A stretch of DNA of 64,000 bases from Propionispora vibrioides (lineage in GTDB: Bacteria; Bacillota; Negativicutes; Propionisporales; Propionisporaceae), in assembly GCF_900110485.1 (NCBI RefSeq), contig NZ_FODY01000004.1, positions 124,001-188,000 of the forward strand. The letters run 5' to 3'. Made by a program: the position numbers and the translations under genes. Of the stretch, positions 31,721 through 40,166 are shown piece after piece (positions within the stretch are counted from its first letter, which is position 1; each line of letters starts with the position of its first letter). The notes beneath the pieces are model-generated. The model saw nothing but the letters and a program-made list of their open reading frames with translations. It ran no database searches and was not told where the DNA came from.

Positions 31721-33691
31721 CTAATTAATTTTATTTCCCTTCATGACCTGCCACCAGGATAAACCACGCATGGCATCCGTCATTTTCTTTATTTCACCTA
31801 AGTCAGGTTTTGAGTTATCCTCTGTTGATAACGGCGATTTCTCATAATTACTATCGCCGTGCATGCCTATATAATTGCCATACATCCAGGTGTCCAGGTT
31901 GACCCCTAAGGTTCGCCCTTTTGTTAAACTTTCTCCCAATGAATAATAAATAAATCCCTTGGGAGCAATCAACTCAATTAACGTAGGACCAATGTTAATT
32001 TGGGCTCCTGATGTATTTGCCGGGAGTATTCCTTTATTCACACCTTTGCCGTAAATAATTAAGGGTATTGAATATCTTTCAAACAACGTGGGATTTGAGA
32101 TATATCGTATATTACCGCCAACATGGTCTCCCGTAATAATAAACAGACTGTCGGGATACTGGGCTTTAACCGTTTCAATAAATTCAGTTATAACCTTATC
32201 ACTATACCAAAAGTGCCCCAACATTTTTACCATTTCGGCATCTTGCTTGACAGCAGCAGGAAAATTATTATAAGTTGTTGTATTAAAAAAACCTGCCTTT
32301 TCCAAATCGATCGAATACGGTGGATGGTTGGAAACTGTCAAAATCACATTAAAACTTGGCTGATCATCAGTCATTTTAGCTGATACATACCTTAGAAATA
32401 CTCCATCATCGATTCCCCACGTATTTCCATTCGGGGATATTAGGTCTCCACATGAGAAAAAATCCTCAAATCCCTGTGCTAATGTAAATTTTTCAACATT
32501 CTGCCATGAGCCATATCCGCCATACCAGAAGTTTGTTTTATATCCTAAATTTTTCATTTGAGCAGCCAGTGCTGTAGGATATGCCTCAGTAAGCGATTTC
32601 TTCTGATAGTTCGGGTATACTTTCACTTCTGACAATCCTGTGACAACTCCATTTACCGCCCCAATGGTAAAATTCCCATTCGATAGAAATGACGTCAGGT
32701 ATACAGCTTCTTCTTTATTCGCGATTGATTTCAAACCGGAAGCAATATTTAAATTTTCGTATGCAGGCATGAGCGGCCATTGTGAATAGCTTTCTGCAAC
32801 AATAAGAAAGATATGCCTGGGCTTGGGCAGTTTTGCCCCTTGCGCACTCTTTCTAAAATAATCATACATATCATTAGATTCTGTTACCTCTCCTGAAAGC
32901 ATCCTGCCAAATTCAGCTACTTTACCTGGATTAAGATCCAGATTTCTAGCTTTAGCTAGAACCTCGTGGGTATCATAGGCCCTGGATAATGCCTGGAAAT
33001 CATCTAATATAGCTTCATTCAACAATAGCTGATTGGTTTTCGCCGCATTGGTCCATCTGACCGAGTTCTCGGTTAAACCGCCGCCAAAACGAACAAATCG
33101 CCAAAAAGTATATGAAAATAGCAGTAAAAATATTAGAAACGCTACCGTATAATATGGCTTTGAAAATTTAGGAAAATCAAGAACTTTAGTTTCTAAACAT
33201 CTTTTAAGGGTTTTGCAGAGCAAAAAACAAATAGGTATTAGTAAAATTATACCAAGTGGCACATAGTGAAGCGAAGAATAAAATAAAGCTCTTGTGTCAT
33301 CGCGGAAAGTATTAAATATGAATTGATTAAAGCCGGAATCAAACTCACGATAATACGGTATTCTTACAAGAAATAACAGCGTAATAATAAAAACATAGAT
33401 ATAACCCATTGAAACACGTATTTTATGCAGATATTTCTCAGATGTTATTACCAATCCGGCCATTGTACAAAAAAGAAATGTACTAAGTGCCAAAACTCCG
33501 GTACTTTTTAAACTAAGTCTGGCACCATAATAAAGTGAAACCCATATGCCGCTCAGATTATCCAAGATAGTTTCCGTCGGAAACATGATAATAATAAAGC
33601 TAAGTCTAAATATAGTGAAAACAATCCAGAAAAACAAAAAAAACTTAAGATCCTGCTGCATGCCTTTATAAAAGCGATTTATCCTTAACAA
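31721..33691 (-). CDS. LTA synthase-like sulfatase family membrane protein
   Basis: 656 residues. Five N-terminal transmembrane helices (about 17-195) are followed by an extracytoplasmic sulfatase/alkaline-phosphatase fold. Visible parts are HIFLIVAESYSQWPL (metal Glu), a likely nucleophile Thr in VVTGLSEVK, and LFIITGDHVGG (metal Asp/His). Such enzymes move glycerol phosphate from phosphatidylglycerol to a glycan or lipid acceptor at the outer face of the inner membrane. TTG 33691 has GGAAGG before it. It interrupts the rhamnose gene cluster and is flanked by remnants on both sides, which points to later insertion. In a diderm, a periplasmic-glucan or LPS phosphoglycerol transferase is an alternative. 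Confidence 0.9.
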   Translation of the reverse strand: MLRINRFYKGMQQDLKFFLFFWIVFTIFRLSFIIIMFPTETILDNLSGIWVSLYYGARLSLKSTGVLALSTFLFCTMAGLVITSEKYLHKIRVSMGYIYVFIITLLFLVRIPYYREFDSGFNQFIFNTFRDDTRALFYSSLHYVPLGIILLIPICFLLCKTLKRCLETKVLDFPKFSKPYYTVAFLIFLLLFSYTFWRFVRFGGGLTENSVRWTNAAKTNQLLLNEAILDDFQALSRAYDTHEVLAKARNLDLNPGKVAEFGRMLSGEVTESNDMYDYFRKSAQGAKLPKPRHIFLIVAESYSQWPLMPAYENLNIASGLKSIANKEEAVYLTSFLSNGNFTIGAVNGVVTGLSEVKVYPNYQKKSLTEAYPTALAAQMKNLGYKTNFWYGGYGSWQNVEKFTLAQGFEDFFSCGDLISPNGNTWGIDDGVFLRYVSAKMTDDQPSFNVILTVSNHPPYSIDLEKAGFFNTTTYNNFPAAVKQDAEMVKMLGHFWYSDKVITEFIETVKAQYPDSLFIITGDHVGGNIRYISNPTLFERYSIPLIIYGKGVNKGILPANTSGAQINIGPTLIELIAPKGFIYYSLGESLTKGRTLGVNLDTWMYGNYIGMHGDSNYEKSPLSTEDNSKPDLGEIKKMTDAMRGLSWWQVMKGNKIN

Positions 33692-33716
33692 TATACCTTC
33701 CCCCCCGTAAACAATG

Positions 33717-33893
33717 CTAAGATTTTAATTCAGTACTAGCCAATATCACCTTCCATATTTTAGAAATTTCTTCATAACCAGCATAAAAAAACGCCGAACA
33801 TTGAAATTCGCCGCTACACAAGCTCTCGTACAGCTCAGTTCGTTCTATTGATATTTTAATAGCTGGTCTTATTTGGTTATATTTTCTAGGGTT
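33717..33893 (-). pseudogene. Possible C-terminal remnant of an unknown gene
   Basis: A frame of 58 codons is open between TAG (33896-33894) and TAG (33719-33717). It has no start codon with a ribosome site but protein-like content (NPRKYNQIRPAIKISIERTE, then GYEEISKIWKVIL). It ends 25 bases before the LTA-synthase-like start in the same direction. It resembles the tail of a helical domain, but no family is recognised. It could be chance. Confidence 0.35.
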
Positions 33894-33924
33894 CTACTCT
33901 TCTTTTGAAAAACCTTTGATTTTT

Positions 33925-33991
33925 TTAGAATAAATGTAAAAAACTGCTGAAAGATATATATTCTCCAACAGTCTTTTTACATTTATTCTAA
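33925..33991 (-). terminator. Large hairpin downstream of rfbC, probable terminator
   Basis: A perfect 18-bp AT-rich stem (33925-33942 with 33974-33991) carries an inner ACTG/CAGT stem followed on the minus strand by a T-run within the fold. It lies 53 bases past the rfbC stop and ends the rfbBAC unit. The rest of the 352-base gap holds only the gene remnant at 33717-33893. A transposon-like hairpin is an alternative. Confidence 0.6.
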
Positions 33992-34043
33992 ATTTTCATT
34001 CCTGAATAGTCTATTGTCGATCATGTTAGCTGGATTCATCATG

Positions 34044-34595
34044 CTAATATACTGGAAGTTTCTCTGATTCCACTTCTTTTAGCCGTGGATATACTTTATC
34101 TTTATCCGAAAGAATGACTTCCTGCAACGGCCAGGCAATCCCAATATCCGGATCATTCCATAGGATGCCCCTCTCAGTTAAAGGGTTATATACATCGGTA
34201 CATTTATACATAAAATAAGCCGTATCACTTAAGACGCAAAAACCATGGGCAAATCCTGCTGGTACCCATAACTGCCGATGATTCTCATCGGATAAATGAA
34301 CGCCTTCCCACTGACCAAAGGTAGGAGAACCTGCCCGGATATCCACTGCTACATCAAAAACTTCGCCCTGAATTACAGATACTAATTTCCCCTGCGCGTT
34401 AGGATTTTGATAGTGAAGCCCTCTTAATACGCCACGGGTAGAAAAAGACAGGTTATCCTGCACAAAGGTTCCCTTTATGCCAAATTTTTCATACCTTTCT
34501 TTCTGCCATGTCTCCTGAAAAAATCCACGGGAATCACCAAATACTTTAGGTTCCACAATGACTACACCAGGAAGTGTTGTTTCTATTACTTTCAT
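34044..34595 (-). CDS. rfbC: dTDP-4-dehydrorhamnose 3,5-epimerase
   Basis: 183 residues, the usual RmlC length. Motifs: GVVIVEPKVFGDSRGFFQET, QDNLSFSTRGVLRGLHYQ with the catalytic His, a GEVFDVAVDIRAGSPTFGQW strand pair and LWVPAGFAHGFCVLSD. It epimerises C3 and C5 of the 4-keto sugar in dTDP-L-rhamnose synthesis. Last gene of the rfbB-rfbA-rfbC run, 18 bases after rfbA. A decayed copy of its 3' half lies at 31500-31710. Confidence 0.97.
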   Translation of the reverse strand: MKVIETTLPGVVIVEPKVFGDSRGFFQETWQKERYEKFGIKGTFVQDNLSFSTRGVLRGLHYQNPNAQGKLVSVIQGEVFDVAVDIRAGSPTFGQWEGVHLSDENHRQLWVPAGFAHGFCVLSDTAYFMYKCTDVYNPLTERGILWNDPDIGIAWPLQEVILSDKDKVYPRLKEVESEKLPVY

Positions 34596-34613
34596 TACTT
34601 TCCCCCTACATAT

Positions 34614-35498
34614 CTATACACCTTTTTCTTCCAATAACTGCTGGAGATATTGTCCATAGCTATTCTTTTTCATAACACTGCCTAATTGAATAAGTTTTTC
34701 CTGTGATATATATCCCATCCGATAAGCAATCTCTTCCGGACAAGCCACCATTAGCCCTTGCCGTTCCTGGATAGTCGCTATATAGTTTGACGCCTGAAGC
34801 AGTGATTCATGCGTCCCAGTGTCCAACCAAGCAAATCCTCTACCCAGAATCTCTACCTTTAGGCTATTCTCTTCCAAATAGAAGCGATTCAGATCAGTAA
34901 TTTCCAATTCACCTCTGGCAGAAGGTTTCAAGGACTTCGCATAATCCACCACTTTATTATCGTAAAAATAAAGACCAGTTACAGCATAGTTAGATTTAGG
35001 TTTAAGAGGCTTTTCCTCTAAACTAATTGCTCTTCCAGCAGCATTAAACTCTACCACACCATACCGTTCCGGATCCTTTACCCAATAAGCAAAAACCGTA
35101 GCTCCGCTATCCTGACAGGCTGCACTTTGCAGCATCTGACTGAAACTATATCCATAAAAAATGTTGTCCCCTAAAATAAGAGCACAGTTCTCCTTACCAA
35201 TAAAAGATTCACCGATAATAAAGGCTTGGGCCAATCCACCCGGGTTAGGCTGCACCACATAGGACAATTGAATATCCCATTGTTCACCATTATCTAATAG
35301 CTGTTGAAAACCTTCCTTATCTGCCGGAGTAGTAATAATTAGAATATCGCGAATACCGGCTAACATTAACGTTGTTAACGGATAATAAATCATAGGTTTA
35401 TCATATACAGGCATAAGTTGCTTACTAGTCGCTTTAGTAGCTGGATAGAGGCGGGTGCCTGAACCACCTGCCAGAATAATGCCTCTTTTTACCGCCAC
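34614..35498 (-). CDS. rfbA: Glucose-1-phosphate thymidylyltransferase
   Basis: 294 residues. [20 protein letters not shown] and [20 protein letters not shown] are the RmlA signature. Further motifs are [10 protein letters not shown] (metal and sugar site), [16 protein letters not shown] and [16 protein letters not shown]. It makes dTDP-glucose, the first step to dTDP-L-rhamnose, and is normally feedback-inhibited by the end product. It is 12 bases after rfbB. Confidence 0.97.
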   Translation of the reverse strand: MAVKRGIILAGGSGTRLYPATKATSKQLMPVYDKPMIYYPLTTLMLAGIRDILIITTPADKEGFQQLLDNGEQWDIQLSYVVQPNPGGLAQAFIIGESFIGKENCALILGDNIFYGYSFSQMLQSAACQDSGATVFAYWVKDPERYGVVEFNAAGRAISLEEKPLKPKSNYAVTGLYFYDNKVVDYAKSLKPSARGELEITDLNRFYLEENSLKVEILGRGFAWLDTGTHESLLQASNYIATIQERQGLMVACPEEIAYRMGYISQEKLIQLGSVMKKNSYGQYLQQLLEEKGV

Positions 35499-35510
35499 AG
35501 GTCCTCCTCC

Positions 35511-36578
35511 TCACACGTCCCTACTCTTCAATCCTAGCCGTTCTCTCCGATAGCTCCCATCGGTAATTCGTTGACACCAATCTAAGTTATTAAGATACCA
35601 GTCAACTGTTTTCACAATGCCTGTTGCAAAAGTTTCCTGAGGAACCCATCCAAGATCCCCTTTTATTTTAGAAGCATCAATAGCATATCTCATATCATGG
35701 CCGGGACGATCCTTCACAAAAGTAATCTGCTCCCGATAAGATTTCCCGTCAACGCGAGGTTTCTTCTGATCTAGAATATCACATAACGTGTGAATAATAT
35801 CTATATTGGTCTTTTCATTATGACCGCCAATATTGTATTTCTCTCCCGGCCTCCCTTTCTCTAATACAGCCAATAAAGCCCGGCAATGATCTTCTACATA
35901 TAGCCAATCCCTTACATTTAAACCTGTACCATAGACTGGTAGCGACTTTCCTTCCAATGCATTTAAGATCATAAGTGGAATCAGTTTTTCCGGAAACTGA
36001 TAAGGACCATAATTGTTGGAACAGTTGGTAATGATCGTAGGTAATCTATAGGTATGATAATAGGCCCGAACTAAATGGTCAGAGGATGCCTTTGAGGCAG
36101 AATAAGGAGAATTGGGCGCATAAGGTGTTTCTTCGGTAAAATAGCCCGTTTCACCAAGAGAGCCATATACCTCATCTGTTGATATATGAAGAAACCGGAA
36201 TTGGTCCTTCTTTTCATCGCTTAGCTCTCGCCAATACTTTCTTGCCGCCCCTAAAAGCGAGAAAGTACCATTAATGTTTGTTTTAATAAACTCGGCCGGT
36301 CCATCTATTGACCGATCCACATGGGATTCCGCTGCAAAATGAACAATCTGATCAATAGAATATTCTTCCAAAAGATCATTGACAATTGTCTGATCACAAA
36401 TATCTCTCTGAACAAACCGATAGTCAGGACAATTATTAATACTCTTTAAGGAAGCGAGGTTTCCTGCGTAAGTTAATTTATCAAGATTAATAATCTTCAG
36501 TTTTTTATTTTGTTGCATAAAGCGAATAAAGTTACTGCCAATAAATCCTGCTCCACCTGTGACTAATATTGTCCTCAT
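35511..36578 (-). CDS. rfbB: dTDP-glucose 4,6-dehydratase
   Basis: 355 residues. NAD loop [16 protein letters not shown], then [15 protein letters not shown], catalytic [15 protein letters not shown] and [15 protein letters not shown], and the [20 protein letters not shown] block. It forms dTDP-4-keto-6-deoxyglucose. First gene of rfbB-A-C. Upstream, a small inverted-repeat element (36655-36789) separates it from the glycosyltransferase genes, so readthrough from the polysaccharide operon would have to cross that element. Confidence 0.98.
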   Translation of the reverse strand: MRTILVTGGAGFIGSNFIRFMQQNKKLKIINLDKLTYAGNLASLKSINNCPDYRFVQRDICDQTIVNDLLEEYSIDQIVHFAAESHVDRSIDGPAEFIKTNINGTFSLLGAARKYWRELSDEKKDQFRFLHISTDEVYGSLGETGYFTEETPYAPNSPYSASKASSDHLVRAYYHTYRLPTIITNCSNNYGPYQFPEKLIPLMILNALEGKSLPVYGTGLNVRDWLYVEDHCRALLAVLEKGRPGEKYNIGGHNEKTNIDIIHTLCDILDQKKPRVDGKSYREQITFVKDRPGHDMRYAIDASKIKGDLGWVPQETFATGIVKTVDWYLNNLDWCQRITDGSYRRERLGLKSRDV

Positions 36579-36654
36579 TTTTCTACCTCAATACAAATAA
36601 TCATATTTATAATAAATTTATGAGAGTTAATCGTTGGTTATGCCCATAAAGTAA

Positions 36655-36789
36655 AATAAAGTTTGCAAAAGAAAAAGCCATCGATAGCTCCAAAAGATAA
36701 ATAACAATCCTAGGAGTATAAATCGATGACATATATTAGCAGGAAATACTAGCCTTTCGTAAACGCAATGATTGTTGCAAACTTTTATT
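36655..36789. mobile_element. MITE-like element with terminal inverted repeats
   Basis: AATAAAGTTTGCAA (36655-36668) is mirrored by TTGCAAACTTTTATT (36775-36789), identical except for one extra T. The 135-bp unit holds CATCGATAG near one end and a ribosome-site-like AGGAGTATAAATCGATG with a plus-strand frame of only eight codons (MTYISRKY, stop). It reads as a deletion derivative of an insertion sequence that kept both ends and the start of its transposase. No target duplication is obvious. Confidence 0.55.
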
Positions 36790-36793
36790 GTCA

Positions 36794-37942
36794 CTATCTA
36801 TTTGATCGGAAGTTCGCTGTTGTATATTTATGTAAATTAATTAGTTCAATACATTCCCTAAACTCCTTTTGAAAACGTGATATACTAAATCTCTCAGCAT
36901 TAATACGACAACATTCACTAGAAATACTATATATTTCAAATTCCTGTACAGCCTTTATCAAAGAGCCGCTTACCTGTTCTTTAAAGAATATTCCTGTAGC
37001 CTTATTACTGTTATCATCAATACCAATGACAGTTTCTAAAGCCCCTCCCTTGCCAAATGCAATAACAGGCGTACCACAGGCTTGCGCTTCTACCGGTGTA
37101 ATGCCAAAGTCTTCTTCCGCTGCAAAAACAAAGGCCTTTGCCCGCTGCATATAATCCTTTAATACCCCAAAAGACTGATATCCTAATAACTGCACATTCT
37201 TTCCTGCTTTAGCTTTAATCTTTGGGAAATCGGGTCCGTCACCAATAACAATGAGTCTCTTATCTGGCATGTCAGCGAATGCTTCAACAATTAAATCCAT
37301 CCTTTTATAAGGTACCATTCTTGATGCAGTTAAATAAAAGTCTTCCTTATCTTCTTTTAAAGTAAACGATTCAATATCTACCGGTGGATAAATCACTTTA
37401 GCCTCACGGCGGTATACTTTCCAAATACGCCGGGCAATGAATTGAGAGTTAGCAATAAAATGGTCAACACCGTTTGCGGTACGTAGATCCCACATACGCA
37501 TATAATGCAATATCGCTTTTGCGGCCCACCCTTTTACACCTTTAGTCAACCCGGCTTCACGTAAATATTGATGCTGCAGATCCCAGGCATAGCGAATAGG
37601 AGAGTGAACGTAAGAAATATGAATTTGATCAGGTCCGGTCAAAATTCCTTTAGCTACTGCATGGGAACTTGAAATAACCAGATCATATCCTGATACATCC
37701 AGTTGTTCTATAGCTAGAGGCATTAACGGAAGATACTGCCGGTATTTTTTTCTTGCTTTTGGCAATTTCTGAATAAAAGTTGTTGTAGTTGATTTATTTA
37801 ACAAAAACTCTCTCTCTCCTATGTTAATAAAATCAACTACACTGAATAAATCAGCCTCGGGAAACAGCTGCAATAATTGTTCGAGTACACGTTCCGCCCC
37901 AGCATAAGTAACCAGCCAATCACAAACAATAGCCACCTTCAT
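36794..37942 (-). CDS. Family 4 glycosyltransferase
   Basis: 382 residues, GT-B fold. KVAIVCDWLVTYAGAERVLE opens the N-terminal domain, with IHISYVHSPIRYAWDLQHQY typical of the WbaZ-like mannosyltransferase group. The C-terminal donor domain has YLTASRMVPYKRMDLIVEAF, LIVIGDGPD and the EEDFGITPVEAQACGTPVI motif. It probably adds mannose or a related sugar to the undecaprenyl-linked repeat unit in the cytoplasm, but the sugar is a guess from similarity. AGAGGT precedes the ATG. It is the promoter-distal gene of the AT-rich transferase series. Confidence 0.93.
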   Translation of the reverse strand: MKVAIVCDWLVTYAGAERVLEQLLQLFPEADLFSVVDFINIGEREFLLNKSTTTTFIQKLPKARKKYRQYLPLMPLAIEQLDVSGYDLVISSSHAVAKGILTGPDQIHISYVHSPIRYAWDLQHQYLREAGLTKGVKGWAAKAILHYMRMWDLRTANGVDHFIANSQFIARRIWKVYRREAKVIYPPVDIESFTLKEDKEDFYLTASRMVPYKRMDLIVEAFADMPDKRLIVIGDGPDFPKIKAKAGKNVQLLGYQSFGVLKDYMQRAKAFVFAAEEDFGITPVEAQACGTPVIAFGKGGALETVIGIDDNSNKATGIFFKEQVSGSLIKAVQEFEIYSISSECCRINAERFSISRFQKEFRECIELINLHKYTTANFRSNR

Positions 37943-37943
37943 A

Positions 37944-39062
37944 CTAATACCTCTTCCTATCCAACACGTCCTGATAAACTTTTTCTACTTTTTCCGCCAT
38001 AACTTCAACTGAAAAATTTTGCTCATATTCACGTTTTGCATTTAAAGACACTTCCCGATACACCGTTGGGGTATTAAATCGATGTAGATAACTACAAGCC
38101 TGCTCAATATTACCTAATGGATAAAGATACCCATTATACCCATGTCGAACAGCATCTCGATTTCCAGTAACATCGCTAGCAACAACCGGTAATCCAGCAG
38201 ACATAGCCTCTAATAAACCAAGTGACAAACCTTCCCATCTTGAAGTTGATAAAACTATATCCGAAGCTGCAATATAGTCCTTCACATTGTCCACAAAACC
38301 TGTAAAAAAAATATTATTTATATTCTCTTTTAAACATAAACCTTCCAACGCAATCCTATCCGAACCATCCCCGACCCATATGAACATCATGTGGGTCATC
38401 TTTTTAGCAACGCTCAGGGATTCTTGCATATTCTTTTGATAATCGAAACGACTTATTGATAAAACAACTTGTACATCATCACCAATGCCAAGCAGTTTCC
38501 TTATATTAGCTCTAATCATCTGATTTTTCTCAACTGCACATACACCATTTAAAATAACAAGATGTTTACTTTTAGGCCAAATGGTATATTGTTCTGAAAT
38601 TGATTGTTCTGATGGAGATACAAAAATGATTTTATCTATATATCTTGAGAAGAAATACTCATATGATATATAGAGTCTCTTCATTATAGCGTTATATTTT
38701 CCGATATGAATACCATGAGGGGTATGGATAGATGGAATACCTGCAAATAAAGTTAGAAACCGCCCGTACAACCCCGCACCTTTACCATGAGTATGAATGA
38801 TGTCTATTTTATTATCTTTCATATACACAATTAATTTATATAAACAGCTAAAAGAAAGTTTTCGGTGTGGGATTTCTATCAAATTTCCTTCGCCTACTAC
38901 ATCAGAATACTTATTCCAATATGGTCTTTCCTTAGGACATGCGATAAAATTTACACATTTATCATTTAATTGATTAATAAGTTGATAGACGTGTTCCGGC
39001 CCACCACCGTAATCTGCTCGAACAGTAATATGCAGTATCTTTTTTTTTATATTTTTATTCAA
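37944..39062 (-). CDS. Family 4 glycosyltransferase
   Basis: About 372 residues. TTG 39062 is preferred: GGTAGG lies 8 bases before it and the sequence then begins with basic residues and KKILHITVRADYGGGPEHVY. A frame to 39092 would overlap the upstream gene. Donor-site motifs are VVLSISRFDYQKNMQESLSV, FIWVGDGSD and the STSRWEGLSLGLLEAMSAGL block. Acceptor side has DIIHTHGKGAGLYGR. Cytoplasmic transferase for repeat-unit assembly; donor unknown. Confidence 0.92.
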   Translation of the reverse strand: MNKNIKKKILHITVRADYGGGPEHVYQLINQLNDKCVNFIACPKERPYWNKYSDVVGEGNLIEIPHRKLSFSCLYKLIVYMKDNKIDIIHTHGKGAGLYGRFLTLFAGIPSIHTPHGIHIGKYNAIMKRLYISYEYFFSRYIDKIIFVSPSEQSISEQYTIWPKSKHLVILNGVCAVEKNQMIRANIRKLLGIGDDVQVVLSISRFDYQKNMQESLSVAKKMTHMMFIWVGDGSDRIALEGLCLKENINNIFFTGFVDNVKDYIAASDIVLSTSRWEGLSLGLLEAMSAGLPVVASDVTGNRDAVRHGYNGYLYPLGNIEQACSYLHRFNTPTVYREVSLNAKREYEQNFSVEVMAEKVEKVYQDVLDRKRY

Positions 39063-39072
39063 ACACAACAAC

Positions 39073-40140
39073 CTACCTTTTATTATTTGCAACTAATTCA
39101 CTATACACCTGTTGCTGCCTTGCAATAATATTTTGTAAAGGCATATAATGATACTTCTTTGAACTTTCTATATTTTTATTGCCAATATCATCCAGTTGAT
39201 CAATTATCCTCAATCCACATGCTAAATACTCATTAACTTTGGTAGGTGATGCAACAAAATTTATAATATCCTCTTTGCGAATAATAATTCCAGCATCTGC
39301 AGCATTTAAATATTTTCCCACTTCAGAATACTCAACCGACATAATTATAATATTCTCTTTGATCGAATGCCTATGGCAAAATTCTTTGATATCCTGCGGA
39401 TTTTTAACAAGCATTAAAAGAAAAATAGTTTTATCTTTTGAAGAAGCTTCTTTAAACTTCATTAAGATCTTATCAATATTTTGCCAATAATCCGTTCCAC
39501 CACAATACACATAGACAAATTTATCTGTAATATTTAATTTTTTACGCATTTTATTTCGTAAAGAATCTGATGAAAAAAAGTATGTTTCATCAACTATTGT
39601 CGGAAAAACTTCGCTCTTATCAATTGAAATATCATATTTATCCGAATAGTACTTTTTCATATTAAAAGAAACAAAAAAGAAAAAATCCGCATAGCTAAAA
39701 ACAAATCTCTCCAAAACAACGGCTTGGTTTGCATAATATCGAGCCAGAATACTATTTTTATTTTTTAATTCATCTACAATCGCCCCACGAATATCAGCAA
39801 TAATTGGTATGGAAAACTTATATTTTCTTTTTAAATATATTGCTATTGCTGCAGAAACATGTCCACGACAATGAATGATATCAACACTGTTAAATAAATT
39901 ACTATTTATTAATTTTGCATTATATAAATTTATTATAGGAATAAAGGCCTTAGGTAATCTCAACGCTTTTCGCAAAGAATACTGAGCATTAGACCGTCCA
40001 CTTTTATGATATTCCTTAATACCGCTCAAAGCTAATAAAGTAACTACATTCCTCTGAGCATGGTAGTTGCAAAGAGTATGAACTTGACTATCAAAAACTG
40101 ACAAATTAACAAAGCCATCCGAAATATAGAGTATCCGCAT
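39073..40140 (-). CDS. Glycosyltransferase, GT-B type (family 4-like)
   Basis: About 355 residues from ATG 40140, with GAGGG before it; the in-frame extension to 40170 overlaps the heparinase-like gene and is not needed. MRILYISDGF is the N-terminal strand; IHCRGHVSAAIAIYLKRKYK and ADIRGAIVDELKNK follow. The C-terminal domain has FVYVYCGGTDYWQNIDKI and VASPTKVNEYLACGLRIIDQ, a divergent donor-site helix. Less typical than its neighbours, so the family is inferred from the fold order. Strongly AT-rich. Confidence 0.85.
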   Translation of the reverse strand: MRILYISDGFVNLSVFDSQVHTLCNYHAQRNVVTLLALSGIKEYHKSGRSNAQYSLRKALRLPKAFIPIINLYNAKLINSNLFNSVDIIHCRGHVSAAIAIYLKRKYKFSIPIIADIRGAIVDELKNKNSILARYYANQAVVLERFVFSYADFFFFVSFNMKKYYSDKYDISIDKSEVFPTIVDETYFFSSDSLRNKMRKKLNITDKFVYVYCGGTDYWQNIDKILMKFKEASSKDKTIFLLMLVKNPQDIKEFCHRHSIKENIIIMSVEYSEVGKYLNAADAGIIIRKEDIINFVASPTKVNEYLACGLRIIDQLDDIGNKNIESSKKYHYMPLQNIIARQQQVYSELVANNKR

Positions 40141-40166
40141 TTTTCCCTCTTTCACTTTATAATAGT

